Source: Halomicrobium zhouii (GTDB lineage: Archaea > Halobacteriota > Halobacteria > Halobacteriales > Haloarculaceae). Taken from it: a DNA stretch of 64,000 bases. Under the pieces are notes generated by a model that saw only the letters and a program-made list of their open reading frames with translations, was not told the origin of the DNA and did not search any database. Below are positions 27,467 to 36,538 of this stretch, piece by piece (the first letter of the stretch is position 1; each line of letters begins with the position of its first letter). The stretch lies in NCBI RefSeq assembly GCF_900114435.1, contig NZ_FOZK01000002.1, forward strand, positions 744,001 to 808,000, given 5' to 3'. The position numbers and the translations under genes were made by a program.

Positions 27467-27950
27467 CGTCGAAAGCCCTCGGCGCGCTCTCTGGAGTCGG
27501 AACCGAGCCCGCCAACACCCAGAAAGCCCTCGGCCCGCTGGACTCGCGCGGACCCGCTGCGCTCCTCACTTCGTTCCGGTGCTTGCGGGTCCGTGCTTCG
27601 CCCAGCGTGCCTCGCCCTTTCAGTCCTCCAGGGACAGCATTGCTCGCGCGATAAATCGCGCTCGCGATTGACTCCCCACCCCTCCCCGGTCGCGCCGCGT
27701 CCGCGTCGCGACACGCTTCCTGACCGCACCGCCCGGCCGGGAGCGCGTTTCATCGCGCGACCAGGGGGAGGGCAGGGGCGATGCTGTCCTGGTGGACTGA
27801 AAGGGCGAGGCGGGGTCGACGAAGTCCGAACCCGTAAGCACGCGAGGAACGAGCGCGCGCAGTGGGTTCGCACGAGTCGAGCGCGCCGAGGGCTTTCTGG
27901 TTGTTGGCGGTCTCGATTCAGACTCGTGAGAGGGCTTTCTGGTTGTTGTT
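27467..27950. repeat. Long non-coding palindromic element, copy A
   Basis: This is an intergenic element of about 484 bp that reads as an imperfect palindrome over most of its length. The outer arms contain aaagccctcggcgcgct and its complement. Inner arms include tcgccctttcagtcc (27612-27626) and ggactgaaagggcga (27794-27808), and ccctccccggtcgcg pairs with the region near 27755-27770. The centre holds a non-palindromic core, cgcgacacgcttcctgaccg (27707-27726), identical to that in copy B. Frames crossing it in several phases show no protein features. The RNA would fold as one long branched hairpin. Confidence 0.75.
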
Positions 27951-28052
27951 GTTCCTGGTCCTCACGTCGCAGACCCACCAAACCTCTCGCTCAACTCACA
28001 CGCGTACCGATCGATCAGCAAGACGAATAGGGCTCGATGCGTTACCGCGTGC

Positions 28053-30530
28053 GTGGACGAGACGATCGCGTGGCTCCGGGACAGACCGTACTACGAGGGC
28101 CAGATCCGGGACGAGCGGACGGTCCCCGGCCGCGGCGCCGACTTCGCCGACGTCGACCTCGACTCGCGACTAGCGAGCACCCTGGAGTCGGCGGGCATCG
28201 ACCGCCTCTACGACCACCAGGCCGAGGCAGTCGACGCCGTCAGGGGCGGGGACAACGTCGTCCTGGCGACGGAGACGGCGAGCGGGAAGAGCCTGGCCTA
28301 CACCGTCCCGGCGTTCGAGCGCGGGATGGACAGACGGGCCACCACGCTCTACATCGCGCCGCAGGTCGCGCTCATCAACGACCAGACGGACACCCTATCC
28401 GAGTTAGCACAGGGCCTGGGCTTCGCCTCTGGCGTGCAGGTCGACCAGTACACCGGCCGGCAGTCGAAATCGGAGAAGGAGGCCATCAGGGAGCGCCAGC
28501 CCACGGTGTTGCTGACGACGCCGGACATGCTCCACTACGGGATTCTCCCCCACGCCCACCGGCTGTGGAAGTGGTTCTTCGAGCGCCTGGAGACGGTGGT
28601 CATCGACGAGGTGCACGAGTATCGCGGCGTGTTCGGCAGCCACGTCTCGCTCGTGATGCGGCGGCTGAGCAGGATGGTCGAGCGGTTCGCCGACGACGGG
28701 CCCGACGAGGCCGACGGGAACCCGGAGTGGGTCTGCTGTTCGGCGACCATCGGGAACCCCGTCGAGCACGCCGCCACGGTGACTGGCCAGTCGGCGGACT
28801 CCTTCGCGCTGGTCGACCACGATTCGAGCGCCAGCGGGCCGCGACACTGGCTGCTGTGGAACCCGCCGGAGTACGGCGGAGGCGGACTGGCATCCGGGGG
28901 CGCGGACGGGGACGGGAGCGCAAGCGGAGGAGGGTGGGGTGACGGCGGCCGCCGCCGGTCGAGCCACGTCGAGGCCAAGCACCTCTTCGCCGATCTCGTG
29001 GAGCGCGGGCTCCAGACGGTCGTCTTCACACGCTCGCGCCAGACCGCCGAGCGGTACGCCAGCCAGTGCGCCGACGAGTTACAGGACCGGGGGGAACACG
29101 ACCTCTCCCGGTCGGTGGGGGCCTACCAGGCCGCGCTCACGGACGAGCGCCGGCGGGACCTGGAGGCCGAACTCCAGTCTGGCGAGCTACGCGGCGTCTG
29201 GAGCACGAACGCGCTGGAGCTGGGCGTCGACGTGGGCGGGCTGGACGCCGTGATCCTCGACGGGTACCCGGGGACCAGAATGCAGACGTTCCAGCAGGCC
29301 GGCCGCGCGGGTCGCGGCACCGACCCGGCGCTGGTCGTCCTGCTCGGCGGCGAGGACCAGCTCGACCAGTACGTGATGCGCAATCCCGACGTGCTGTTCG
29401 ACCACCCGCCGGAGCAGGCCGTCACGAATCCCGAGAACGACCAGCTGCTGCCCGACCACGTGCTATGTGCCTCGCGGGAGAACTGGCTCAGTCCCGACGA
29501 CGACCGTCACTTCGGGGGGACGTTCCCCGACGTCGTGAGCGACCTCGAAGCGACGGGGGACCTCGACCGCAGGACCACCGACGCTGGCGTCCGCTGGCTC
29601 TCCGCGGTCGACGGCAGCCCCCACCACGAGATGAGCCTGCGGACCATCGACTCACAGGAGATCCGCCTGCTGCACAAGGGGGATATCGTCGCCAAACTGC
29701 CCTTCGGCGACGCCCTGCGCGACGCCCACCCGGGCGCCATCTACCACCACCAGGGTCGGACATACGAGGTGACCGACCTCGACCTGGACCGCGGCGTGGC
29801 CGAACTCGACCGGACGTGGGCCGACTACTACACCAAGGTGCTCCACGACAAGGAGATCACCGTCGAGGCGGACCTGGGCGAGCAGTCACTCGACGCCCGC
29901 CCGGACGTCCCCGTCCGCTTCGCCGAGGTGACCATGCGCAAGCAGATAACGGGCTACGAGCGCCGGGACGGCCAGAGCGGCGAGAAGATCGGCGAACGCT
30001 CACTGGACCTCCCCGAGACCAGCCTGGAGACCAGGGCCCTCTATTTCACCGTCCCCGGCGACGTCGAGCGGGCGATGCTGGGCGCGGGTGCCGGTGGCGA
30101 GGCGGTCGCGGACGGCGGGGGTGAAGAGAGGTCTTCCCAACCGGACGGCCCCGCCCCGGTCGCCGAACTCCCCGACGAACCCGGCGACTTCCCGGGCGGC
30201 ATCCACGCCGCCGAGCACGCGATGATCTCGATGTTCCCCTTCGAGTACCTCTGTGACCGCCGGGATATCGGTGGGCTTTCGACGCCGCTGCACCCCCACA
30301 CAGAGGAGCCGACCATCTTCATCTACGACGGCTATCCCGGCGGCGTCGGACTCGCGAAGAGCGGCTACCGCGGCGTCGACGAGTTGATGGCGACGACGCT
30401 CGACATGCTCCGTTCCTGTGATTGCGAGGGTGGCTGTCCCGCCTGCGTCCAGTCGCCCCACTGCGGCAACGCGAACGACCCGCTCGACAAGGGACTGGCC
30501 ATCTACCTGCTCGACGCGCTCACCGAGTGA
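28053..30530 (+). CDS. DEAD/DEAH-box helicase with C-terminal DUF1998 (MrfA/YprA-Hrq1 type)
   Basis: This is a DNA helicase of 825 residues. Motif I is ATETASGKS near residues 71-79, motif II DEVHEYRGVFGSH near 188, SATIGNP near 230 and motif VI QQAGRAGRG near 414. The C-terminal DUF1998/MZB domain contains the zinc-type cluster CDCEGGCPACVQSPHCGN. Bacterial relatives take part in repair of crosslinks and other lesions. The start is GTG. It begins directly after palindromic element A. A glycine/serine-rich insertion (about residues 275-308) separates the two RecA folds. Confidence 0.92.
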   Translation: MDETIAWLRDRPYYEGQIRDERTVPGRGADFADVDLDSRLASTLESAGIDRLYDHQAEAVDAVRGGDNVVLATETASGKSLAYTVPAFERGMDRRATTLYIAPQVALINDQTDTLSELAQGLGFASGVQVDQYTGRQSKSEKEAIRERQPTVLLTTPDMLHYGILPHAHRLWKWFFERLETVVIDEVHEYRGVFGSHVSLVMRRLSRMVERFADDGPDEADGNPEWVCCSATIGNPVEHAATVTGQSADSFALVDHDSSASGPRHWLLWNPPEYGGGGLASGGADGDGSASGGGWGDGGRRRSSHVEAKHLFADLVERGLQTVVFTRSRQTAERYASQCADELQDRGEHDLSRSVGAYQAALTDERRRDLEAELQSGELRGVWSTNALELGVDVGGLDAVILDGYPGTRMQTFQQAGRAGRGTDPALVVLLGGEDQLDQYVMRNPDVLFDHPPEQAVTNPENDQLLPDHVLCASRENWLSPDDDRHFGGTFPDVVSDLEATGDLDRRTTDAGVRWLSAVDGSPHHEMSLRTIDSQEIRLLHKGDIVAKLPFGDALRDAHPGAIYHHQGRTYEVTDLDLDRGVAELDRTWADYYTKVLHDKEITVEADLGEQSLDARPDVPVRFAEVTMRKQITGYERRDGQSGEKIGERSLDLPETSLETRALYFTVPGDVERAMLGAGAGGEAVADGGGEERSSQPDGPAPVAELPDEPGDFPGGIHAAEHAMISMFPFEYLCDRRDIGGLSTPLHPHTEEPTIFIYDGYPGGVGLAKSGYRGVDELMATTLDMLRSCDCEGGCPACVQSPHCGNANDPLDKGLAIYLLDALTE

Positions 30531-30595
30531 GGAACCGGTGACCCGGGCGGCTCGCACACCATCTCGCCCTCGGCCGGACGACGATCGCGCTCGCC

Positions 30596-31546
30596 CTAGA
30601 CGGTGTTTACGTACAGTTCGTGCTGGTAGTCGCGACCGTCGTAGCGGAGGTACTTCCGGGCGACGCCGTCGTCCACGTCGTCGACGTCGAGTGCGTCGAG
30701 CAGGTCGGCGAACGGCTCGTCGAGCGGCGCCGTCTCCGCGTAGCCATCGCCGGTCGCCCGGAGGAACATCCGGCGCTGTTCTTCGGACAGGTCGCTCTCC
30801 GAGAGGCGAACGTCGAGTTGAGCGCCGTCGACGGCGTCGGCGTACTCGGCCATCGAGTCGCCCAGCTCCGTGGCGACGACGGAGTAGGCCGGCTCGCGGA
30901 TGCGCTCGACGCTCGCGTCGACGCGGAGGACCGTCCCGTGGGTCGAGACCGTCTCGTACTCGGGGTCGGGAACGAGCACGCTCTCCGATGCGGTGTTCTG
31001 CCGATAGACGTACCCGCCGTGTTCGGTGAGTTCGTCCGGGGCACCGACGCCGTGCTCGCGCCCCCTCGCGGCGAAGTACGCGATCATCGCGGCGTTGCTG
31101 TCGACGTCGGGGAGGTCCTCGACGGCGACGTCTGCCTCGGGGACGTCCTCGTCGTCTTCGTCGCCGACCCAGCGCAGTCGGAGGACGTCCCGGTCGATGG
31201 ACTTCTCCCCGGTGACGACGACGGAGAGGCGGTAGTAGCTCCCCTCGTACGCCGTGTACTCGCCCTCGTCGTTGATGGCGGAGTAGCCGTACGTCGTGTA
31301 GCGGCCGTCCTCGATGGCGCCCCGGCGGGCCTCGGCCTCGAGTTCGTCCCACGAGGATTCTATCTCGTCGGGCGACCAGAGCAGGTGTTCCGCGAGCGGT
31401 TCGTCGAGGTCGCGGACGTGGAGGCTGTACTCGCGCTGTTCGTCGTCTTCGTCGTAGCTCTGGAGGGCGGTACAGCCAGCGAGCGACGTGGCAGGGAGGG
31501 CGGCCAGCGCCGTCAGGGTGCGCCGGCGGGACCAGCGGGCGGGCAT
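30596..31546 (-). CDS. Tat-exported lipoprotein, paralogue 2 of 3 in this window
   Basis: This is a 316-residue secreted lipoprotein. The signal has the run RRR, a hydrophobic stretch and lipobox LAGC. Segments GRYTTYGYSA, SYYRLSVVVTG and a C-terminal LRYDGRDYQHELYV match paralogue 1 (7693-8610) in order. An internal LSEEQRRMFLRATGDGY matches the segment LSSEQRDIVETATGDERY of paralogue 3 at 59681-60685. A minus-strand TATA-like box (gatttatgg, near 31573) fits a leaderless start. Function is unknown. Confidence 0.8.
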   Translation of the reverse strand: MPARWSRRRTLTALAALPATSLAGCTALQSYDEDDEQREYSLHVRDLDEPLAEHLLWSPDEIESSWDELEAEARRGAIEDGRYTTYGYSAINDEGEYTAYEGSYYRLSVVVTGEKSIDRDVLRLRWVGDEDDEDVPEADVAVEDLPDVDSNAAMIAYFAARGREHGVGAPDELTEHGGYVYRQNTASESVLVPDPEYETVSTHGTVLRVDASVERIREPAYSVVATELGDSMAEYADAVDGAQLDVRLSESDLSEEQRRMFLRATGDGYAETAPLDEPFADLLDALDVDDVDDGVARKYLRYDGRDYQHELYVNTV

Positions 31547-31608
31547 GGGCGCGACTGGTCAGCCAGAGGCCATAAATCGTTCGAGCGACGCCGGCCGACA
31601 CTCCCGGG

Positions 31609-31700
31609 GGCCGACGGTCCCAGTGAGGGCCGACGGTCCTGGTGAGGGCCGGCGTCCCGGTGACGGCCGACGGTCCCGGTGACGGCCGGCGTCCCCGGGG
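31609..31700. repeat. Tandem repeat of 18-19 bp, five units
   Basis: Five successive units follow the pattern ggccgacggtcccggtgag with small changes; alternate units read ggccggcgtcccggtgac. The repeat lies between a minus-strand lipoprotein gene and the HTH-10 regulator. It may be a slippage product or a multi-site operator. No coding function is apparent. Confidence 0.75.
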
Positions 31701-31757
31701 CGAGTTCGGTCTGCGACGCGAACCGTCTTGTACGTGGCAATGGAACGAACAGTACGC

Positions 31758-32423
31758 ATGGCCGTCATCGCAGAGTTCTCGGTCGACCACGTTGACTTCG
31801 CGCTGTCCGAGATTTTCGAAACCTGTCCGGACGCGACAGTCGAGCTCGACCGCGTCGTCCCGACGGACGAGGCGTTGCTCCCGTACTTCTGGGTCTGGGA
31901 CGCCGACGCCGACGCCGTCGCGGAACTCGTGGGGCGGGAAGGCACCGTCTCGCGGCTCGAACTCGTCGACGAGGTCGAAGGCGGCGGCCTGTTCCGCGCG
32001 TGGTGGACCCGCGAGATGGGCGGCATTCTACAGGCGATGGCGACCTCCGACCTGACGCTCCGGAAGGCGGTCGGGTCGGCCGACGACTGGCTGTTCGAAC
32101 TCCGCGCCGAGCACCCCTCGGCCCTCTCCGCGTTCCAGCGCTACCTCACCGAAATCGACGTCGAGGCGTCCCTCGTCCGGTTACACGAACTCGACGAGGA
32201 CGCCACCACCGGCCGGTACAACCTCACGCCGGAGCAACACGAGGCCCTGCAGACTGCCTACGACCGGGGGTACTACCAGCAACCCGCCGAGGTCGACCTC
32301 GAATCGCTGGCCGCCGAACTGGGCATCTCTCGCTCGGCGTTCAGCGCCCGCCTCAAGCGCGGCTACCGGAACCTGATCGAGGCGACGATCGCTCACGAGC
32401 AAGACCCAGACGCCGAACGGTAA
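31758..32423 (+). CDS. HTH-10 (bacterio-opsin activator-like) transcriptional regulator
   Basis: This is a haloarchaeal DNA-binding protein of 221 residues. The N-terminal domain starts with AVIAEFSVDHVDFALSE. The C-terminal HTH-10 domain reads LTPEQHEALQTAYDRGYY, then LESLAAELGISRSAFSARLKRG. The ATG at 31758 gives the family's usual start. In-frame ATG 31740 and TTG 31728 are alternatives. A HalOD1-domain gene follows 78 bp downstream after a small hairpin. The regulated genes are not evident. Confidence 0.88.
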   Translation: MAVIAEFSVDHVDFALSEIFETCPDATVELDRVVPTDEALLPYFWVWDADADAVAELVGREGTVSRLELVDEVEGGGLFRAWWTREMGGILQAMATSDLTLRKAVGSADDWLFELRAEHPSALSAFQRYLTEIDVEASLVRLHELDEDATTGRYNLTPEQHEALQTAYDRGYYQQPAEVDLESLAAELGISRSAFSARLKRGYRNLIEATIAHEQDPDAER

Positions 32424-32429
32424 CTTGCC

Positions 32430-32459
32430 GGCCCTTCAATACCCACCATACTGAAGGCC
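32430..32459 (+). terminator. Hairpin between the HTH-10 and HalOD1 genes
   Basis: The arms ggcccttca and tgaaggcc are separated by about 13 bases, just after the HTH-10 stop codon. This could be a terminator or an mRNA end. No T-run follows directly, so the assignment is tentative. Confidence 0.35.
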
Positions 32460-32501
32460 AACCTTCTCTCCCCCGAAGCGATTACCCAGACGTGATGTCC
32501 A

Positions 32502-32963
32502 ATGGTTGATCTGGCCAAGCACGATTCCTCTCAATCCGGCGTCGACGCTCGCATCGGGGCCCGCGAGTCGGTGGTCCAGTCGGTCCTCGAAGCTGTCCAC
32601 CCCTCTACGGGCGAGGATCTGATCGGCAGCGACTCGACCCAGGCGGGCACCAGCACCGTGACGACGCCCCCGCTCTACGACTTCGTCAACCCGGACGCGC
32701 TGGAGGCGCTGTATTCTCACGCCCAGGACCACCGGGGAACCGCGGAGTGGACGACCACGTTCCGCTACGCCGACGCCGACGTCTCCGTCACCAGCGCCGG
32801 CACCGTGACGGTCGAACCTCGCGACGGCGGGGAGTCGGACCAGCGTGGCCACGCCTGCCCCGGCTGCGAGGACGCCACCGTCGGCGTGAGCGACGACCGG
32901 TTCGTCGTCGGCGCCACCCTGCAGTGCCCCGAGTGCGGCCACGAGTGGGCCGTTTCGTTCTAG
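32502..32963 (+). CDS. HalOD1 output-domain protein with a zinc ribbon
   Basis: This is a 153-residue protein. Residues from about 20 to 107 fit the HalOD1 pattern (SVVQSVLEAVHPSTG, then PLYDFVNPDALEALY and FRYADADVSVTSAGTVTVE). The C-terminus adds CPGC and CPEC pairs that would bind one zinc. HalOD1 domains are predicted outputs in haloarchaeal signalling. A poly-T stretch (about 33007-33011) follows the gene and may end the transcript. Confidence 0.8.
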   Translation: MVDLAKHDSSQSGVDARIGARESVVQSVLEAVHPSTGEDLIGSDSTQAGTSTVTTPPLYDFVNPDALEALYSHAQDHRGTAEWTTTFRYADADVSVTSAGTVTVEPRDGGESDQRGHACPGCEDATVGVSDDRFVVGATLQCPECGHEWAVSF

Positions 32964-33024
32964 GGAGGCCCGCGCTGAACCCGATGTTCTCCGGACGGTG
33001 TGCAGTCTTTTTCTGACGACGGTG

Positions 33025-33375
33025 CTACTGCCGGTCCACGTCGGCTTCGACGTCCGCGTTCGGATCGACGGCCTCGTCGACGGCGAACTGTGTGACGTCG
33101 ATGGCGTCGAGAAGGTCACGGTCGCTGTCGAGTAGCTGCGGTAGCTGCGCTTCGAACTCCCGGTAGTGCGCCGACTCGTTGTGTGCCTCCAGCGCCGCTT
33201 CGTCCTCGTACTGTTCGACGAATCGGACCACGTTGGGGTTGGCCACCTCTGTCGTGCCCACGTAATCGATCACTCCCGCTTCCTCCCGCGTCCGTTCGAC
33301 GAGTTTTTCGACGGCGTCGAGGGCTTGTTCGCGCCGGTCCGGGTCGATTCGGAGAGCCGCGTGGACGACGATCAT
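33025..33375 (-). CDS. Antibiotic biosynthesis monooxygenase (ABM) domain protein
   Basis: This is a small dimeric alpha/beta-barrel protein of 116 residues. The family pattern is MIVVHAALRIDPDRREQAL, then GVIDYVGTTEVANPNVVRFVEQYEDEAAL with the H-x-x-S-x-H-Y-R segment (HNESAHYREF). Relatives such as YgiN oxidise quinols or are stress-linked. The ATG at 33375 is preferred because a TATA-like box (ctttatctg, near 33404) lies about 29 nt away; ATG 33390 is an alternative. Confidence 0.85.
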   Translation of the reverse strand: MIVVHAALRIDPDRREQALDAVEKLVERTREEAGVIDYVGTTEVANPNVVRFVEQYEDEAALEAHNESAHYREFEAQLPQLLDSDRDLLDAIDVTQFAVDEAVDPNADVEADVDRQ

Positions 33376-33475
33376 GGTCTGACGAGTCATGCAGACGACA
33401 GATAAAGGTTGTACACCTTCGTGCGGACGGCGTCCGAGCGAAAACCACTATCTGTGCCCCGACGAATCTGCCGGT

Positions 33476-33601
33476 ATGAACGAGCACGTCGCCGTCTGCC
33501 GGGACTGTGAGTGGGAACAGGTGTTCCCGAAACGGGACATGGCCGAACACGGAAAGCGCGTCCACGAGGACGAGACCGGTCACACGGTCGCACTGGAGTG
33601 A
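33476..33601 (+). CDS. 41-residue zinc-finger protein
   Basis: This tiny protein has a single CRDC pair and a downstream H-x4-H pair (AEHGKRVHEDETGH), giving a C2H2-like finger. The start at 33476 follows an AT-rich box (actatctg, near 33447) at the spacing for a leaderless transcript; an in-frame upstream extension to 33389 crosses the neighbouring promoter. Micro-proteins with zinc fingers are common in haloarchaea; the role is unknown. Confidence 0.65.
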   Translation: MNEHVAVCRDCEWEQVFPKRDMAEHGKRVHEDETGHTVALE

Positions 33602-33613
33602 CGAGCGCGCCTC

Positions 33614-34537
33614 TCACGACACCTCGTCGACGACCTCCTCGGCGAATCGCGTGAGGTTCGCCGCGGGGTCGTCGCCGCCCGGCGAGACGAGCACGTGGTC
33701 GACGCCCACGTCCTCCAGGTCGCGGAAGTACTCGGCGAACCACTCGGTGCCGGCGCGGTAGCCCAGGTGGATCGGTTCGGGGCCGGCCGTCGGGTCGTCT
33801 GCCAGTTCTGTCTGCACTGCCATCGCGTAGGGCTTGTCACCGGCCGCCTCCCGCCAGTCGGCGAGGTAGCTCTCGAGGGTCTCCATCGGCAGATGATAGA
33901 AGAACCAGCCGTCGCCGTGCTCGCCGATCCACTCGACCTCCTGGCGGGCGTGGCCCGTCGGCAGGAGCGGAATGGTGTCGGTGGTGGGCTTCGGCACCAC
34001 GTCCATCTCGCCGTCGAGCGTGCCCCACGAGGACTCGATTTCGGGGAACTCCTCGCGCCACACCGTTCGCATGACGTCGACGCTCTCGCGGAACAGCTTG
34101 CCGCGCTCTCCGGGGTCCACGTCGAAGGCCGGGAACTCCGGGTCGCGGTCCCCCGTCGCGACGCCCATCACCAGCCGGCCGTCGGAGAGCCGGTCGACCG
34201 TGGCGGCGGACTTGGCGACGTGGAGGGGATGGCGCAGCGGGAGGACGACGCTGGCGGTGCCCAGCGCGATCTCGTCGGTGTGTGCCGCGGCGTGGCTCAG
34301 CCACGGCCAGGTGTCGAAGGTCTGGCCCGCGTCGCCGAATCGCGGCCAGTAGAGCGGGACGTCGCGGGCCCACAGCGCGTCGAAGCCGACCGACTCGGCG
34401 TGGGCCGCCAGTTCAATCTCCTCGTCGATCGGTGGCCGGGACTCGTTGCTTCCGGTGAGTGGGAAGCCGGTCCCGAAGGTGAGCCCATCGGTGTCGAAGA
34501 TCCGTCTCCAGCCGGCGTTGGCGTGGCCCCGTGTCAC
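33614..34537 (-). CDS. Luciferase-like monooxygenase (LLM class flavin-dependent oxidoreductase)
   Basis: This is a flavin-dependent TIM-barrel oxidoreductase of 307 residues. LLM features include LAAHAESVGFDALWARDVPLYW, a LGTASVVLPLRHPLHVAKS strand-helix, VDRLSDGRLVMGVATGDRDPEF and a C-terminal GVDHVLVSPGGDDP. Substrate and coenzyme (FMN or F420) are not determined by the sequence. It is convergent with the zinc-finger micro-protein. Confidence 0.9.
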   Translation of the reverse strand: MTRGHANAGWRRIFDTDGLTFGTGFPLTGSNESRPPIDEEIELAAHAESVGFDALWARDVPLYWPRFGDAGQTFDTWPWLSHAAAHTDEIALGTASVVLPLRHPLHVAKSAATVDRLSDGRLVMGVATGDRDPEFPAFDVDPGERGKLFRESVDVMRTVWREEFPEIESSWGTLDGEMDVVPKPTTDTIPLLPTGHARQEVEWIGEHGDGWFFYHLPMETLESYLADWREAAGDKPYAMAVQTELADDPTAGPEPIHLGYRAGTEWFAEYFRDLEDVGVDHVLVSPGGDDPAANLTRFAEEVVDEVS

Positions 34538-34660
34538 GAGAGAGGGTTCGGTCTGTCGTGTGAAGGGAACTGTGATCTCGGGTCTGTTCGTCGGGTATCA
34601 CGTGGGTGAGTATGGCGAACGTTTCGTGAGTCTACGCGGTCACCACTGACAGCACAAACA

Positions 34661-35122
34661 CGTCGAAAGCCCTCTGCGCGCTCTCACGAGTCGGAAACGA
34701 GGCCGCCAACAACATTTAGAAAGCCCTCGGCGCGCTCGACTCGCGCGCCACAGTCTGCGCTCCTCGCTTCGCTCCGGTGCTTGACGTGTCGTGCTTCGCC
34801 GAGCGCACCTCGCCCTTTCATTCCTCCAGGGACAGCTGTCGCTCGCGCCACGGAGGCGCTCGCGATTGACTCCACCAAACCTCCCCGGTCGCGCCTGGCG
34901 GCGCGACACGCTTCCTGACCGCTCCGCACACGCCCGGCCGGGAGCGAGTAGCCGAGCGAAAGCGAGGCTCTCGCGACCAGGGGAAGGGCAGGGCTGCGGT
35001 ACTGTCCCTGGAGGACTGAAAGGGCGAGCGGCTCTCGTCCCTCCCGGGCGACGCAAGCACCTACTGGAGCGCAGCGAGCCCCGGAGAGGTCGAGAGCCGC
35101 GAGGGCTTTCTGGGTGTTGGCG
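34661..35122. repeat. Long non-coding palindromic element, copy B
   Basis: This element of about 462 bp is homologous to copy A at 27467-27950 and in the same orientation. It has the same outer arms (aaagccctcggcgcgct near 34710; gagggctttct near 35101-35111), inner arms (tcgccctttca 34810-34820; tgaaagggcga 35017-35027) and the identical central 20-mer cgcgacacgcttcctgaccg (34902-34921). Sequence between the arms differs more than the arms themselves. Frames that cross it are not convincing genes. Confidence 0.75.
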
Positions 35123-35323
35123 GTTGCGGGATCAACTCCTAGCGAGCGTACCGAGGGAGTTCGACGGAGTCACGGAATCTGTACCGTCTCGACGTGCTCG
35201 ACTCGAAAGCACCGCTCGTGCGAACCGGATCGGTGTCACTCGTAAAATCCTATCCAACCGACGAAATTATTCGAACCGACCGCACGGAGAAAGCCTCTTC
35301 TCGGAGGCGACGAACGCCGGAGT

Positions 35324-36004
35324 ATGCGACGACGATCCGCCCTCGCCGCGTTCGCCTCCCTCGGGACGGCGGCCCTCGCCGGCTGTTCCCTCGATCGCGA
35401 GGAGCTCCACGACGACCCGCCCACCGTCCAGCCGTCGACCGAGACGACCGAACGGACGCCCACCGCCACGGCCACGCCAGAGGCATCCACGCCGCGGCCC
35501 GGCGACGTCCCCGCCGAGCGCGTCGTCGACGGCGAGGCGGTCGCCGAGAACGGCGTCGGCGTGACCGCCGACCGCTGGTTCGCGCTGGAAGCGCTTCGGT
35601 ACGAGAACGGCGACGGCGAGCACGAGACCGTGACGTCCGACCGCGGCTGGTTCGTCGCGTGGGAGTTCACCGTCGCGAACCGGGGCGACTCGCGGGTGGA
35701 CGCGCTGCCGGACTCGGTGTTCGAACTCCGCGTCGACGGGGAGACGTCCGCCCACCTCCACGAGTTCCCCGGCGGCGTCTCCTTCGGCGCGCTCGACCAG
35801 CCCGACTCGGAGCCCCAGGTCCGCGAGCTGGCGTGGTACGGCGGCCTCGACCCCGGCGAGGCGGTGTCCCTCCAGCTGGTGTACGAGGCGCCGGTCCGGC
35901 GCGACTACCGGCACTACCTGGCCTGGGACCCCGAGTCACCCGTCGAGGGCGCGTCGGAGCCGGTGTACCTCACCGGCCAGCGCGTCCTCCCCGGCGCGGA
36001 GTGA
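35324..36004 (+). CDS. Secreted lipoprotein of unknown function
   Basis: This is a 226-residue protein with a signal of MRRRSALAAF type and lipobox LAGC (cysteine 21), then a threonine/proline-rich linker and a beta-rich domain (WFVAWEFTVANRGDSRVDALP, then LVYEAPVRRDYRHYL). The pattern resembles DUF4352-like immunoglobulin folds that sit on the outer cell surface. It is unrelated to the three paralogous lipoproteins elsewhere in the window. An AT-rich promoter stretch lies near 35260-35270. Confidence 0.78.
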   Translation: MRRRSALAAFASLGTAALAGCSLDREELHDDPPTVQPSTETTERTPTATATPEASTPRPGDVPAERVVDGEAVAENGVGVTADRWFALEALRYENGDGEHETVTSDRGWFVAWEFTVANRGDSRVDALPDSVFELRVDGETSAHLHEFPGGVSFGALDQPDSEPQVRELAWYGGLDPGEAVSLQLVYEAPVRRDYRHYLAWDPESPVEGASEPVYLTGQRVLPGAE

Positions 36005-36017
36005 GCGGGGGGAGTCG

Positions 36018-36096
36018 GCCGGTCGCGGTCGGGCTGGGGGCGGTTGGGCTGGTCGTGGTCGGGCTGGTCACGGTCGGGCTGGTCGTGGTCGGCTTA
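36018..36096. repeat. Tandem repeat with a ggtcgggctggtcgt-type unit
   Basis: Several units of about 15-18 bp related to gtggtcgggctggtcacg follow the lipoprotein stop and run up to the end of the convergent gene. The region would code for a valine/glycine-rich repeat in one frame, but no start or context supports that. Confidence 0.65.
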
Positions 36097-36330
36097 GCCG
36101 CGTGCGAGTCGCGAGGCCACGTCGCCCAGCCACTCCGGCTCCTCGAGGTCGGCGAGGACGCCGTCGCGCCAGCTGGTGACGATCTCCGTCGCGCCGTCGC
36201 GCGTGACGTCGACGTGCCACTTCCGGCCGTCCTCCGTGGTGAGTTCGAACCGTGCGCCGCCGCCCGGGAGCGCCTCCAGGTGTTCGATGGTCACCGACTC
36301 GCCCGTGTAGACCTCGATGGTTTCCTTCAT
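36094..36330 (-). CDS. Conserved small haloarchaeal protein (78 residues)
   Basis: This is a compact acidic protein beginning MKETIEVYTGESVTIEHLE, with a beta-hairpin-like centre (ARFELTTEDGRKWHVDVT) and a C-terminal helix. The ATG at 36330 is preferred over the upstream in-frame start because a minus-strand TATA-like box (gtttaagtc, near 36354) lies about 25 nt away. Function is unknown. It is the last gene before the sharp drop in GC content at about 36.35 kb. Confidence 0.7.
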   Translation of the reverse strand: MKETIEVYTGESVTIEHLEALPGGGARFELTTEDGRKWHVDVTRDGATEIVTSWRDGVLADLEEPEWLGDVASRLARG

Positions 36331-36538
36331 GGGTGGGTTCTGGTGTCGGGATGACTTAAACAGCGGCGGGGCTTGTGGTCCGACCAATGCTTATAGTCCG
36401 ATGTAGACGATTTTGATATAATCTTCAAGACTTGTGTGCGCGCTCTAACCGTTTGGTCGACCATTTCATCTAACTCTAACATTCGCATATTCCATTTGGT
36501 TGTTATAAAATAACCCATTCCCAAAGCTCGTCCTGAAT

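Noticed and set aside
27349-27981. Long open frames through palindromic element A
   Set aside because: They are arginine- and proline-rich, occur in several phases, and the DNA is better explained as an inverted repeat conserved in copy B.
34640-35056. Open frames through palindromic element B
   Set aside because: Same reason as for copy A: conservation follows the hairpin arms, not a reading frame.
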